Shown here piece after piece: positions 1 to 10,665 of a DNA stretch of 64,000 bases. The notes under the pieces were generated by a model. That model had not been told where the DNA came from and searched no databases. It saw only the letters and a list, made by a program, of their open reading frames with translations. Positions within the stretch are counted from its first letter, which is position 1. Each line of letters begins with the position of its first letter. Source of the DNA: JBAXEO01 sp963789515 (GTDB lineage Bacteria; Actinomycetota; Coriobacteriia; Anaerosomatales; JAAXUF01); NCBI GenBank assembly GCA_963789515.1, contig CAWBKW010000004.1, positions 496,001-560,000 of the forward strand. The letters are read 5' to 3'. The position numbers were made by a program, and so were the translations under genes.

Positions 1-1
1 G

Positions 2-496
2 ATCGAGCCCGACTCCGAGGACGTCCCGTTCACATCGACGCCCGACGGCACGTTCGTCGCCGCGTTGGCCGTGCCGGTCGGGCTCGTCTCGGCGATGCTG
101 ATCAGCTACCTCGCTCTGCGCAACACGCTCCCCGCCCAACTGCCCTCCCACTGGAACATCTACGGAGTAGCCGACGGCTTCTGGAGTCAGGGTGCTGCGT
201 TCTGGTTCCTGTTCGTGTTGGCGGTTCTCCCCACGCCGTTGGCCGTGCGGTCGGTGCTGCGCCGCCACCCCCCGCTGCTGCGCGGCGCCATGATCGGGCT
301 CGCTGGATTCTTCGCAGCCCTAGGCTCGCTGCTGTGGGTGCTGACGCTGATCACCACGCTGACGGACTTCGTCGCATGGTGGCTGCCGCTGTCGTTGATC
401 TTCATCGCTCTTCTCGCCCCGTTCGGCATCTTTCTGTGGCTGGCGCGCGCCGGCCGCAAGGCCGAGCAGCAGCGAGACTTCGCAAACAACCAGTAA
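2..496 (+). CDS. DUF1648-like membrane protein, 5' truncated
   Basis: The reading frame is open from base 2, so the gene starts before the window; it ends at TAA. The visible 164 residues hold four hydrophobic segments and the stretch LPAQLPSHWNIYGVADGFW. That stretch is typical of the DUF1648 domain, which is found in SdpI/YhfC-like membrane proteins and in actinobacterial membrane proteins of unknown function. The C-terminus is charged (ARAGRKAEQQRDF), as expected for a cytoplasmic tail. The next gene starts 22 bases later on the same strand after the purine-rich stretch AGGAAGG, so the two were probably cotranscribed. Codon use and style are actinobacterial, unlike everything after base 850. 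Function is unknown. Confidence 0.65.
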   Translation: MEPDSEDVPFTSTPDGTFVAALAVPVGLVSAMLISYLALRNTLPAQLPSHWNIYGVADGFWSQGAAFWFLFVLAVLPTPLAVRSVLRRHPPLLRGAMIGLAGFFAALGSLLWVLTLITTLTDFVAWWLPLSLIFIALLAPFGIFLWLARAGRKAEQQRDFANNQ

Positions 497-518
497 CCCA
501 GGTAGGAAGGAAGCTCTG

Positions 519-847
519 ATGTCGTCACCTATCACCCCCGCCGCGCCCGCCCGCGTCGCCTGGAACCGCGTCGCCGAGTACTACGGCATCGCCTTCGGCT
601 TCGCCTGTCTGCTGGGGCTGGGGCTGTGGCTCGCTGGCGTGGACCTGGTGACCGGGAGCCAACTCCCATGTTCCAGGCCGTGGCCGCGTTCCTGTACATG
701 CCGCTGCCCATCGTCGCCGGACTGATCGTCGAGAAGCGAGCCGGGAAGGGCTATCTGCTGGGCGTCGAGAAGCGCACGATCCTGCGCAACATCGGCCGGG
801 TGGCGCTGGTCTCGTTCACGGTCAGCATCGCCATAGCAATACGTAAC
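519..847 (+). pseudogene. CPBP-like membrane protein, N-terminal fragment
   Basis: It starts at ATG 519, about 8 bases after AGGAAGG. The first frame reads MSSPITPAAPARVAWNRV and a membrane segment, then shifts near 655-665. The second frame gives PTPMFQAVAAFLYMPLPIV and LIVEKRAGKGYLL, then runs into the join at about 834. Layout and wording resemble the N-terminus of CPBP-family intramembrane proteases, but the catalytic EExxxR motif would lie beyond the break, so this is a tentative family call. The last residues, IAIRN, come from the inverted repeat at the join and are probably not native. The frameshift may be a sequencing error; the 3' truncation is structural. Confidence 0.45.
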
Positions 848-882
848 TGAGTCAGGTACGCACATAACCGTTACGTATTGCT
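835..882. repeat. 13-bp perfect inverted repeat at a probable chimeric join
   Basis: AGCAATACGTAAC at 835-847 is the exact reverse complement of 870-882, with a 22-base spacer. The right arm encodes part of the C-terminus of the GH2-like protein on the minus strand. The left arm supplies the odd last codons (ATA GCA ATA CGT AAC) of the actinobacterial-type fragment. There is no T-tract and the stem is not GC-rich, so it does not look like a terminator. A fold-back strand-switching join is the simplest reading. Confidence 0.6.
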
Positions 883-3251
883 CCCTCCGGCGAGAGGACG
901 TAGCCGACAAGATTGGCCAACAGGCGGTCGGCGGCGGGATCCAGTCCTGCCCGGTTCACGAGGTCAAAGCCGGACAGGATGACGGAGCCCTTTCCATCGA
1001 ACATCTCGCACAACGCGACGCCCTCCAGTCCGCGGTCGTAGTCGGCCAGGATGGCGGTATGGGCGAGCGCCTCCGGCTTCGTGAGTTTGAAGCCGGCGGT
1101 GACGGGATAGATCTGCGGAAACCCGGGCTTGGTCTGATCCCAGCCTGAATAATCTGACCAGAGCGAAAGGCGGCGCCGGTCCAGGCCGCGGAGCACGGGG
1201 TGATCGGGCCGTTCCGGATTGACGTTCATCTGTTCCCGGAATGGCCGGGTGCGAGGCGGGTAGGCAGGGTCGTTAGGCGAGCTACTCAAGGCAGCCACTT
1301 CTTCGGGCAGCCAGTCGGGCTCAAAGGCCCCGCTCACGGGGCCGAGACAGAGCACGCGCCCGCCGTCCCGGACGAAGCGCCGCAGTTGGGGTTTTTGCTC
1401 GGCGAGCGCCTTGTCCCAGGCCTCGTGGCCGATCACGAGCGCCTTCATCTCAGAAGGCCACGGAGAGAGGCTGGTGAGGCGCTTGAATCCAAGCCCGAGC
1501 TTGTCCAACGCCGCAGCCGTTTTGCCGCTCGGATCGTAGAGATGGATCGGGCCCCCTGGGGGCGGCGCGGACTGTCTCCAATCCTTGCCGGCGACAAACA
1601 GCGGGGCCGTGTTATGCGACACTTCGCGCGATTCGGCGACAACCCGACCCGCAATGGCATATTCACCAGTGACCAAGTCGGGCGGCAAATCCAGCGTGAT
1701 GGTCTGGCGCCACGTACCAAAGTAAGGAATCGACGGCAGGCTGGCCTGTCCGCTTAAACACGCGCGACCATTCTTGTCTCGCACTTCGTAGAGAAGGCTG
1801 GCGTTAGACAGCGCGCGTCCATCCTCAGCGTCATTGATCACATGCGCAAGCGCGCGGACCTTGGTGCCGGCATAGACCTGCGGCGTCCACATCTCCCAGC
1901 TCAGCAGGACCGGCTGATAGGAGACGCCCATCTGTTCCATGGCGGGCTTGGGCTTCATCTGGTCGAAGGAGGAGATGCCCGACCAGTTGTGGAAGAGGAT
2001 GGTGAAGGGCATAAGGCCGGCGAGGCGCGGGTTCAACGGGCGCATGCGGCGGAACGACTCGGTGGCCTGCTTGACCATGAAGGCCTGGTACTCGAGCGCA
2101 TCCTCGCGCGGGTTGGCGGAATGGCCGATCCAGCCCAACTGCGGCGCGAGCTGTTTGCTGCGCACGATGTTGAACTCGCCTTTCCAACCGGTGAACGAGC
2201 CCACGCATTCGGTGAACGTGAGCGGCTGGTTCTTGGCAGGGTCGCCATACAGCGGCTTAGGGTAGAGCTTGTCGCGGAGGTTGTAATAGGTGAGGAATGA
2301 GTTGTAGTACCAGCCCCAGTAGCGGTGCACGTCGCACACATCGCCCTCGCGGCCCTCGCCGTAACCCGCGTTGCCGATGTAAGGCCGGGTGGGGTCCCAT
2401 TCCTTGAGGGCCGCATGGGCGCGCGTCAGGAGGGCGCTGAACGCTGCACCGCGCTCGCCGGAGACTGGCAGCTCGTTCGCCAGCAGATACATGACGATGC
2501 AGGGATGGGAAACGTAGCTCTCAAAGAGCTTCCGGTAGCCGGCAATACAACGGTCGAAGTCCTTCGGCGCGACGCGCTTGCCCTCGTCGGCGTCCGGGGG
2601 CGAGCCGTAGCGCCCGGCATACATCATCATGCCGAGTTCATCACACACATCGAACCAGACCTGCGATTCATCGGTTGTCAGACGGAAGATGTTGACGTTC
2701 TGCGATTTCAGGTAGCGGACGTAGGCCTCGGCGAACGCGCGCGACTCGGCGACCTCAGGGGGAATGGTCCGCCCGGGCGGGTTGATGGCGATGCCGCGCA
2801 GAAAGACCGGTCGGCCGTTCAGGTGGAACTGCCCGTCTCGAATCTCAAAGGAACGGAAGCCGATGCGGACGGTACTGGTGGCCACAGTCTTCCCGTCCCG
2901 GGAAGCCGTCACCTGAAGGTTGTAGAGGACGGGGGAGTCGGGGGTCCACAGGTCGGGCTTGAGGCCGGAGAGGGTCTTGCTAAAGAGGGCGTTTGTGCCC
3001 GCTTGACCGAGCGAGCCCTCCCACAGAGGCCGACCGCTTTTGATTTGCGTGATGGCAGCGCGAAATTCCACTCCGCCAGAGCGCTCCCCTGCCCCGGGGG
3101 CGATTTCGATACGCACGCTGTCTGCGGTGGTAAACGCCAGCAGCTTATCAATTCCGACGGCGCGCGCAGGAAGCGGCCCCGCCAGGAAGGAGAACAGAAG
3201 GAAGAGGTTGGTCGGAAAAATCGTGTGCCTAAGGAGATTGGTGCATTTCAT
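852..3251 (-). CDS. Exported GH2-like glycoside hydrolase
   Basis: This 799-residue protein starts at MKCTNLL with a signal-like hydrophobic stretch (residues ~12-30); the frame also stays open to 3302. Residues ~100-150 form the Ig-like sandwich that precedes a GH2 barrel (PDSPVLYNLQV, GFRSFEIRDGQFHLNGRPV, FLRG). In the barrel, Glu260 in LLANELP matches the GH2 acid/base Asn-Glu pair, and Glu348 in TFTECVG is the likely nucleophile. The usual N-terminal jelly-roll is short or absent. Residues ~560-790 resemble a ThuA/glutamine-amidotransferase-like fold (FVRDGGRVLCLGP). The frame is intact. It lies divergently from the DUF2264 gene, and both probably degrade polysaccharide outside the cytoplasm. 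The substrate cannot be read from sequence; beta-galactosidase, glucuronidase and mannosidase all occur in this family. Confidence 0.8.
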   Translation of the reverse strand: MKCTNLLRHTIFPTNLFLLFSFLAGPLPARAVGIDKLLAFTTADSVRIEIAPGAGERSGGVEFRAAITQIKSGRPLWEGSLGQAGTNALFSKTLSGLKPDLWTPDSPVLYNLQVTASRDGKTVATSTVRIGFRSFEIRDGQFHLNGRPVFLRGIAINPPGRTIPPEVAESRAFAEAYVRYLKSQNVNIFRLTTDESQVWFDVCDELGMMMYAGRYGSPPDADEGKRVAPKDFDRCIAGYRKLFESYVSHPCIVMYLLANELPVSGERGAAFSALLTRAHAALKEWDPTRPYIGNAGYGEGREGDVCDVHRYWGWYYNSFLTYYNLRDKLYPKPLYGDPAKNQPLTFTECVGSFTGWKGEFNIVRSKQLAPQLGWIGHSANPREDALEYQAFMVKQATESFRRMRPLNPRLAGLMPFTILFHNWSGISSFDQMKPKPAMEQMGVSYQPVLLSWEMWTPQVYAGTKVRALAHVINDAEDGRALSNASLLYEVRDKNGRACLSGQASLPSIPYFGTWRQTITLDLPPDLVTGEYAIAGRVVAESREVSHNTAPLFVAGKDWRQSAPPPGGPIHLYDPSGKTAAALDKLGLGFKRLTSLSPWPSEMKALVIGHEAWDKALAEQKPQLRRFVRDGGRVLCLGPVSGAFEPDWLPEEVAALSSSPNDPAYPPRTRPFREQMNVNPERPDHPVLRGLDRRRLSLWSDYSGWDQTKPGFPQIYPVTAGFKLTKPEALAHTAILADYDRGLEGVALCEMFDGKGSVILSGFDLVNRAGLDPAADRLLANLVGYVLSPEGAIRNGYVRT

Positions 3252-3399
3252 CGTCTGATGGGAGGATGCTAAGAGATATGCAGCGCGCACGCCAGCATAC
3301 AAGCCGTGGAGGTGACGGTTTCTTCAAATAACAACCTTGACGGGCCGGGCGCAAAGGATGTTTCAATAGTTGGGCATAATTTGATGGCACCACGCCTCC

Positions 3400-5395
3400 A
3401 TGAACCGTCGTGATTTTCTGGTATTATCCGGGGCGGCGGTAGCCGCCGGAGCCGTTGGTTCATGCTCATGGAGGCAGCCGGCATCGCAGGCTACGGCGAG
3501 GGATACCAAGGCCCGGATGACGTGGTATTTTCTAACCGTTTTTGGCGGCTTTCTGCGCAATGCCCGGGCGACGAGCGCGCGATTACACCGTCTGTGATTT
3601 TCCAGGGGGCACGAAGCTCAAAGCGTGCTGCACGCCGAGCGGGAAGACGTTCACGTCGGTCGCGCGGATGCTGCCTTGCATGGCGGAATACGTGGCGGCG
3701 GAACGGCAGCCGCGGCTGGGCGGCGTCGATTTGAGGGAGGTGACGCTGTCGATCTACCGCACGGCGTTTGATCCGAAGCACCCGGACTACTGGGGCGAAC
3801 CGAGCGGCAGCAAACCGACACAGCGGACGGTCGAATCGTCGCTGGTCGCGATTGCGCTGGCGCGGCTGGGGCCGGAGTTTGCGGGAAGGCTAACGGCTGA
3901 GGAGCGGGCGAACGTAAACCGGTGGCTGGCCAGCTGCACGGTGGTGCCCGAGCGGACAAACAACCATGCGTGGTTCACCGCCGTTAACCAGGCGACGCGG
4001 CTGAAGCTGGGGCGGACGTTTCCCGAGTTCAAGGGAGACGAGGGATGGATGATTGACGATCTGAAAGCCATGGATGAGCTCGCGGCCAAAGCCACCGACG
4101 GATGGTATTCAGACGACCCCAAGCTGACGGTTTACGACTATTACAACTTTTGGACGTTTGGGAACTTCCCGCTGTTCTGGTCGCGCATTGCCGGAGAGCT
4201 CTATCCCGAATGGAACACGAAGTTACGGAACCGGGCGCGGGAATTTCTGCGGAACACGCCTTACTTCTTCGACGCTGACGGGGGGGTGCCTTTGTTTGGC
4301 AGGTCGTTGTTGTATAGATGGGCGGTACTGTCTCCGCTGGTGCTGGGATATGAGCAGGGGATCTGGCCGCACTCTCCCGGGCTGCTGCGTCGGATCCTGC
4401 GTAAGAACATGAATTGGTGGTGGCAGATGGGGGCCTACGATGAAGCGCTGGGCAAGCTGCGAGAGACGCTGTCGCCGGAAGGAACGCCGGAGGTCACCGA
4501 GGGCTACATCGACAATGGCCACCCGTACTGGGCGATGCTGGCGTTCACGTTCTTCTCGATTCCCGCGCAGGACCCGCTGTGGGTTGCGCCGGAGGAGGCG
4601 CTGCCGGTGGAGAAGGCGGATTACGCGGTGAGGCTGGCCGGGCCAAAGATGATCCTGACGGGGACGAAGGCCTCGGGCCAGGTGCGCTGGCTGCAGGCAC
4701 TGAACTCGCCGAGGCGCGATTATTACCGGGACAAATACAACAAGTTCGCCTGGTCCAGCAGCTTTCCGTTTAACGTGACCAACGACAAACGTACTGCGCC
4801 CTGGGACCAAGCCCTGGTCTTCCGCGATGTGGCGACGGGTGCCTCCGCGTGGCGAATCTTCCCCGACGAGGGGGAGTTGCTTGAGGACGGGGTGCGAACT
4901 GCCTGGTCCACGACGATCCAGGGCCGAGTCATAAGGGTGGTTTCCACGATCCGGCTGGCGGGGGAATTCGAACACCGCAGTCACCTGCTATCGTTCGAAG
5001 CCGCGCCAGGGGCGGAAGCGGGGGCGGCGGATCACAAGCTCATCGAAGCACTGGAAGGCAGCTACCCGCTGGGTTTGGCGGAAGCGGAGGAGCCGGAGAG
5101 ACAGGAAGGGCCGGGGTGGGTCGCAATTCGGTCGACGCGCAGCCGTAAGCTGCTGGTGTCGTGGAAGGTGTTGGGACACGAAGCCATCGAGGTCGTGCAG
5201 AGCTTCCAGCCTGGGCAACCCTCGCGGGTCAATCTGGTGTATCCCCGGATGGCAGTGATCTCTCTATCGACGAGACTCGAGTTGGCTAAAGTGGGCCGAA
5301 CAAGACTGACAAGCCTGCATTACGCCAGTCCGAAGCCGATGGAGATGGAGCAGATCCAGGCGCGGGCACAAGAGTTGATTCAACGGTGGCAGTAG
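3400..5395 (+). CDS. Tat-exported DUF2264 protein, one frameshift
   Basis: The N-terminus MNRRDFLVLSGAAVAAGAVGSC is a twin-arginine signal with a possible lipobox cysteine. The frame shifts once at about 3540-3585, then runs to TAG at 5395. The body (GTKLKACCTPSGKTF, ERTNNHAWFTAVNQ, YYNFWTFGNFPLFWSRI, EGYIDNGHPYWAML) has the aromatic-rich alpha/alpha-barrel character of DUF2264 (PF10022), a family near unsaturated glucuronyl hydrolases; some members are reported as beta-glucuronidases. Total length about 660 residues. It is divergent from the GH2-like gene with 148 bases between the starts, which suggests a shared regulatory region and joint action on an acidic polysaccharide. The substrate is inferred. 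Confidence 0.75.
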
Positions 5396-5434
5396 AACTG
5401 ACGGTTCGACCTGCACGAAAGGTCTCTCGACGGG

Positions 5435-5972
5435 CTAATCTTCGGCTGCGTTGGGCACCTTGATCCTCGCTCGCAATTCCTTCGCCGCGCGCAGAATAGC
5501 TTCATCCATTGTGACGCGCGGGGCCAGCTTTAGAACCGCATCTGCGGCTGCCGACCGTTCGGTCGCGTTCTGCGCCCCCCTCCAGGTCGAGGCCACCAAC
5601 TCGTGCCGCCTCGGGCGCGGGGATGTTCGAGATCACGTCCAGCGTGCGCAGTTTCTCGCCCTCCTCGGCGCGACGGTAGTTTACGCCCAAGGCCGCGCAG
5701 ACCTTACTCACGTGACGCGGCGTAGACGCCAGGAATCCGATGATCGCGACTGCCTGTTCTCGCACCCGGGGCTCCTTGTCCGCCGCAAGCATTTGCAGCA
5801 ATTCGGCGACCGTGCCCGCGTCATCCATGCGCGATAATTCGGTGATCAACTCCATCCGCGCCATCGGGTCATGCTCTGCGGAATACTTCGTCCTGAGCGC
5901 CTCGCGCGCATGCGCGTCTGGCTTCATCGGATGGAGAATACAGAGGGAGGCTTTGGTTACCCGCTTTCTCAT
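5435..5972 (-). CDS. Small HEAT-repeat-like protein, one frameshift
   Basis: The gene starts at ATG 5972 with GGAG just upstream, 27 bases after the LacI-family gene and on the same strand. It encodes about 178 residues. Two alpha-helical repeats are visible (MARMELITELSRMDDAGTV and EPRVREQAVAIIGFL), as in HEAT or PBS-lyase repeat proteins. The frame breaks at the C6 run at 5575-5580. In the restored frame the protein continues QNATERSAAADAVLKLAPR and ends AKELRARIKVPNAAED followed by TAG at 5435-5437. There is no signal peptide, so it is probably cytoplasmic. Its proximity to the regulator suggests cotranscription. Specific function unknown; HEAT repeats usually bind protein partners. Confidence 0.6.
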
Positions 5973-5999
5973 CGGCTCCGTAAGGTATAGCGGGAGCGG

Positions 6000-7054
6000 C
6001 TAGATCTGCGCCACAGAGGCACAGGCGGTGGATTCGCGGAGAATCATTTCCTCGGGAATAAGGATGGTTTGCGGGGCCTTGGCCGGGTTGTTGGCGCTGC
6101 CGCACGACCAGGCCCAGCGCTTCCTCCGCCACCCGGTTGGACGAAAGGGCGAAGGTGGTAAGCCGAGGCCGAAAATAGGTTCCGACGACTGAATCGCCAA
6201 ATCCGATGACCGAGATGTCGCCGGGGCAATCGCGACCGGATCTTCGTGCCGCCTCAATCACCCCCAAAGCGATGGCGTCATTGATGCAGAAGACCCCCGT
6301 CACATCCGGGCATCGCTGGATCAGGCGCCGAAAGCCTTCATATCCTCCCTCGAATCCAAATTCTCCGACGCTCTCGATCCACCGGTCACCGCATTCCACC
6401 CCGGCTTCCGCCAGCGCGCGCCGGTAGCCGGCCATCTTGCGCAGCGTCGTCTTCTGCCGCGCGACGGGGTCGCAGATCAAGCGCGATCCGTCGATGCCCC
6501 AGTTCGATCAGATGCCGGGTCCCGCGGAAGAAGGCATCCTCCCGATCGGGCGTGACCACGGAGATGCCGGGCGGGCTGTCCGGAAGCAAGTCGATGACCG
6601 GGACGCCTTCGGCGGCCAACTGCTTCAAGAAGCTGTTCTGCATCGCGGGCGAGTCCCAGAGCACCAGGATGCCACCCGCCTTATGCAGCAACGAACGCCT
6701 CACAAAGGATTCGGCAGCCTGGTCGTCGTCAGCCACATGCACCGCGAGTTCCAGGCCGTGGCGGGCGGCGGCGCGACTGATGGCCATGGCTGTGGAGGAG
6801 TGGGATGTCGCGAGATTCCAGGACACGATCAGGAGGGTCACCTGGGTGGTGTAACCTCGCTGCAAGGCGCGGCCGATGGGATCACACTTGTAGCCGAGGC
6901 GCTGCGCGGCATTCCGGATGCGCTTCTTGGTTTGGGGGCTGATGCGCTGGGCATGACTGCTGTCGTTCAGAACGTAGGAGACAGCCGAGAGAGAGACGCC
7001 GGCTTCCCGTGCGACATCTCTGAGCGTCACTCTCTTCTTTGCAAGTTTTGCCAC
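6000..7054 (-). CDS. LacI-family transcriptional regulator, two frameshifts
   Basis: The N-terminus VTLRDVAREAGVSLSAVSYV is a canonical LacI helix-turn-helix, followed by the hinge-side NAAQRLGYKCDP. The periplasmic-binding-like effector domain follows (GVFCINDAIALGVIEAARR, GDISVIGFGDSVVGTYFRP, LTTFALSSNRVAEEALGLVV). The true C-terminus, PQTILIPEEMILREST, is in a third frame, so single-base shifts occur near 6480-6500 and near 6110. Length about 350 residues, normal for the family. It probably binds a sugar and represses the neighbouring carbohydrate genes; the perfect palindrome at 10652-10665 is a good candidate operator. The repressor role and the effector are inferred. Confidence 0.85.
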
Positions 7055-7291
7055 AAATCCTTTGCCGTTGCTGTGATTATCCCGACACGCTGCTCTGCGT
7101 CAAGGCGGAGCGGGTCCTTGGGCGTCCCAAGCGCCGTAGGCCGAGGACCCAGCAGTTGGATCAACGTGGAGCGAACCTCACAGAGCACTTCGATGCCTTG
7201 GCACAGCAGCCACCGCCGCGAATCTGCTTGTGTAGCAGAATTCCCTGCGAGTGTCGCTATTCCCCAAGTCTGTTTCACACTATCTAAAAGA

Positions 7292-7324
7292 ATTTGCCTG
7301 CATGTTTGGGCATGCAGGCAAATC
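7292..7324 (-). terminator. Rho-independent terminator after the Ig-domain gene
   Basis: A perfect 13-bp stem (ATTTGCCTGCATG with its complement, loop TTTGGG) lies about 8 bases past the stop of the minus-strand Ig-domain gene. On the minus strand it is followed by a T-rich stretch (TTCTTTTAG). Position and T-tract fit intrinsic termination, separating that gene from the LacI gene downstream. Confidence 0.75.
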
Positions 7325-7331
7325 GGTTCGC

Positions 7332-10300
7332 TCACTTAGTAATGAACATGGTCAGGCTTGCGGGACGCCAACGTCCCCCTATGGATAGATCAGACCGGAA
7401 GAACGGACCGGCACCGGCGCCAACGGTGACCTTCACCTGAGAACCGTCCTGGGCAGGTGTATATCCACTCGTGCTCCAGTTGAACAGGTCAGTGCCCTCC
7501 TGCAGAACGTAACCGCTGCCATGCAGGGCGGCGCTATCCTTGGCCGGCCATGCCAGCGTGAGGCCCGACGGGGTGTTGGTGTAAAGGATGGTCGGATAAT
7601 ACGGTTTCGTGACCGAAGCCCAGGTCGTGCCAATCCTCAAATCCGCTATGGTCTTCGAGGCGGGCGGGACAGTGCCTTTGAGGGCGAACTCAGTGATGGG
7701 CGCATTGACGCCCCAGTTCGTCACCATGCCGCCGGCGCTCGGCGTCGGCAAGTTGTTCTCGGCCGCGCCGAAGGACGAGCGTGGCGGGTCGATCCACAAG
7801 GTAATGACGTCGTCGTTGGTGAGGCTGCCGCCGACCAGGTTGGTGCCGGAGTTGAACTTGTAACAGCCGACGATGAAGTGAACCGAACCGCGCCCCAAGG
7901 TCTAAAGGCCACCCACTCGCCGTTGACCGAGCTGGAGTTGATGGTCGACCCGCCCCCTTTGAAAACGCCCAGTTGGTAGCTGTCACCGCCCGGTGGACAA
8001 GTATGAGTGCAGAGCTTATAGACCCAGTTGTCGGCATTGGCGGCACCCTCACCCGTCGTAAGGCCAGCAATCACGTCGTAACGGTCGGCTGAGCTCGCAT
8101 CGCCAAAAGCAGCGCCTTGAGTGGCCTGGAAGACAAAGGAGAAGTAAGCCGCGCCGTTGCTCTGGTGGATCCCACCGAACTTGAGGTGGTTGTTGTTGGG
8201 CGCGCTGCTCCAATACCAGTTACGGTCCATCCGGCAGTCGATCCCCTTCCAAGGATACTGGCCCGTGCCGCTCAGGGTCTGGTAGCGGACCGTGGAGGAA
8301 CCTTGCCCCAGTCTTTCCCACCAAGCCGGCAGGCCGGTGACCTGGTTCCAGGTGCTGATAATGTTCTGCAAACTGTTGATGGCGGCGTTTTGGACATAAT
8401 CCTGCGGTTGGATAGTTGAACGGCTCATAGATAATCAGGCCTGGAATCCCGCTGCGGCTCGGGCGGAGCAAGGACAAAGAAGAGCTCCGTCGAGGCGTTG
8501 GCCGTGCCATAATCGTTGTTCGCCGTTACGGTGTAGGTCCCCGCATCCGCCACTTGAACATCGGTGATGGTCAGGGTCTCGGTGTCGGCATTGAAGATAT
8601 GGACCCCGTCGTTGACCAGAGCGGTGCCGTTGTGCTTCCAGCTATAAGTGATTGGGGCCGTGCCGCTTGCCTGCCCGGTAAGGACAGCGGTCACTCCCGC
8701 AGTGGTGATGAGGCTAACCGGAGGCGGGTTGGTGAAGACGGGCAAATAACCGACCGTCAGCAGGGCCGGGTCGCTGGTGGCGGCGCTGCACACATTGCTG
8801 ACCGTGCAGGTGTAAGTGCCAACGTCCTGGCCCACCACGTTGGTGATCCACAACGTCGCCGTATGCGTGCCGGCTCGGGTCGACCCGTTGCCGGTTGCGC
8901 CATCGGTGATCGGGGTTGCGTCCTTCTTCCACTGATAGCTTAAGGCGTTGCCGCTGGCGACGACCGTAAAGCTCGCAGTTTGTCCCGCGACTTTGTTCTG
9001 GTTGGCTGGCTGTTGCGGGAAGCCTGGCGATCTGCGCAACTGTCAGAGACGCGAGCGGAAACGGAGGGATCGCCATTACCATTTGTGACGGTTAACTTGT
9101 AAATGCCCGCGTCTGCTTCCTGCACATTGGCAATCGACAGGTTGCCCGTGGTCGCCCCCGAGATGGTGGAGGAGCCCGAGGGGCCGGCTCCATCGATGAT
9201 GGGGATCTCTCCGGAGCCGTTGTCAAAGGTCCACGCAATAGTCAGCGGTGGCAGGCAACCGGAAGTGCCGCCGGAGAAGTTCGCGGTGCCGCCAGCACAG
9301 ATCGTTTGCGGTGCCAGGTTGGGGGAGATACAAGAACCGAGGAGTTTCAAATACGCGCCGGCGCTGGTCGCAGTGCTCGGACCGTTGTTGTGTGCCACGG
9401 CATAATAGAAGGTCTGGTCGTCGAAGGCGATGCCTGAAATGGTCAAGGTGTTGCTGGTTGCACCGCTGATCACCGGACCACCGGGTCGCGTCGGGCCGTC
9501 AATCAGATTGGTGCCGTAGCGCATCCAGGTAAAACCGTTAGGATTGGCGCCGGTGGCCGCCACAGGACCAAAGCTGACAGTCGCCCCATAGACGTTGGTT
9601 TGGCCTAGGGGCGGGGTGGTGAACAGTGGCGCCCCCGGCTGCGTCGGGGCCATCGCCACACCACGGAAAGCCTGACCGGATGGGGCCGTAGCCAACAGGT
9701 TTACCGTTGGAGTTGCGCTGTTATCTACAAAGTAATAGAAGGTGTTACCGGATGCGGCCGTGGGAGTGACGTAAACGACCGGGAGGGCTGGGTTGGCGTA
9801 GTTCACCGCGATGTGTTGGGACTTCAGCCCCCCGGGCAAAGCTACATTGTAGTCCCAAATCCAGGAACCGCCGTCCCAATGAAAATGGCCCACCGCCGAA
9901 GCAGAGCTATTGTAATCGACCATATACGCGATGGAGCCAACAACCGGGCTAGGGGGCAGCGCAAAACTGCTGGGCGACGCGCTGGCGCTCATGGCGGTAT
10001 TGGCGATGATCTGTGGGGCTGCGCCGACGGCGGTGGTGGGTGTTCCACTATAGCCGTAGAGCCCGCCGCCGACGGTGTAATAAAGGTTACCATCAAAGAT
10101 GGCATTCACACGGCTGGCAGTGCTTTGGACGGTTGTAGCCGTATTGAAGTAGATCGTGCCGCTGTTGCCGTTGCCCCAGAAGTTACCGAAGCCATCGGAC
10201 GTAGCGCTTCGGATCGTGTTTCCCGACAACACCGTCGTCGAGCTGAAAGGCCGGGTATAGGTCCCGTCGTATTTCACCAAGGCAACCACCCGGGGACTGT

Positions 10301-10632
10301 TTGCGCCAGTGGCACTGTCCACGCTGGTGTAAGTGTTGGCGTAGCCGCCAACCACCACGAAGGCCCCATCGCCCGACAACGAGATGTCATGGTTCAGCGA
10401 TGGAGTTGTTGCCGAAGACGATCGACGTTCCGGAGTCCGTGGCTCCGTTCGAAGGTAGTGTCACCTGATAGCCCGTGGCTCCCGCCTGGTTATACTCGAT
10501 CAGGACGCCGCTGCCGCCGGTGGATGAATGTGTGCACTGCAAAACCACGACATTCCCGGGAGTAAACCCGGCCAGCGCGGTGGACGCAGCCAGACTGAGG
10601 CTGAGGGGGATCAGAAGGGATAGTCTTTTCAT
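7332..10632 (-). CDS. Large exported protein with propeller-like and Ig-like domains, several frameshifts
   Basis: ATG 10632 gives a clear signal peptide (MKRLSLLIPLSLSLAASTALA). Five overlapping frame segments continue one another, with breaks near 10385, 9030, 8430 and 7890, for about 1,100 residues. The N-terminal ~400 residues are propeller-like (SGDGAFVVVGGYANTYTS, DGFGNFWGNGNSGTIYF). Three or four Ig-like domains follow, with the recurring pattern YQW...LxIxNVxxxDxGTYTxxVxN. The last ~250 residues resemble a LamG-like sandwich (RYQTLSGTGQYPW, FKGGGSTINSSSVNGEWVAF). The tail (YVLQEGTDLF, then PFFR) matches the C-terminal module of other exported proteins here. Probably surface-attached or secreted and carbohydrate-associated, judging by neighbours. 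No catalytic residues recognised. The palindrome at 10652-10665 lies 20 bases upstream of the start. Confidence 0.7.
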
Positions 10633-10651
10633 AAGGATTGGGGTTACAGTA

Positions 10652-10665
10652 GTTAAACGTTTAAC
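10652..10665. promoter_or_regulatory. Perfect CG-centred palindrome, candidate LacI-family operator
   Basis: GTTAAACGTTTAAC is a perfect 14-bp palindrome with the central CG typical of LacI/GalR-family operators. It lies 20 bases upstream of the Ig-domain gene and in the divergent region shared with the glycoside hydrolase starting at 11059. A LacI-family gene lies 3.6 kb away. Binding by that regulator is inferred. Confidence 0.55.

Noticed and set aside
835..882. Inverted repeat as a bidirectional terminator
   Set aside because: 22-base spacer, AT-rich stem, no T-tract, and it overlaps the coding end of the GH2-like gene.
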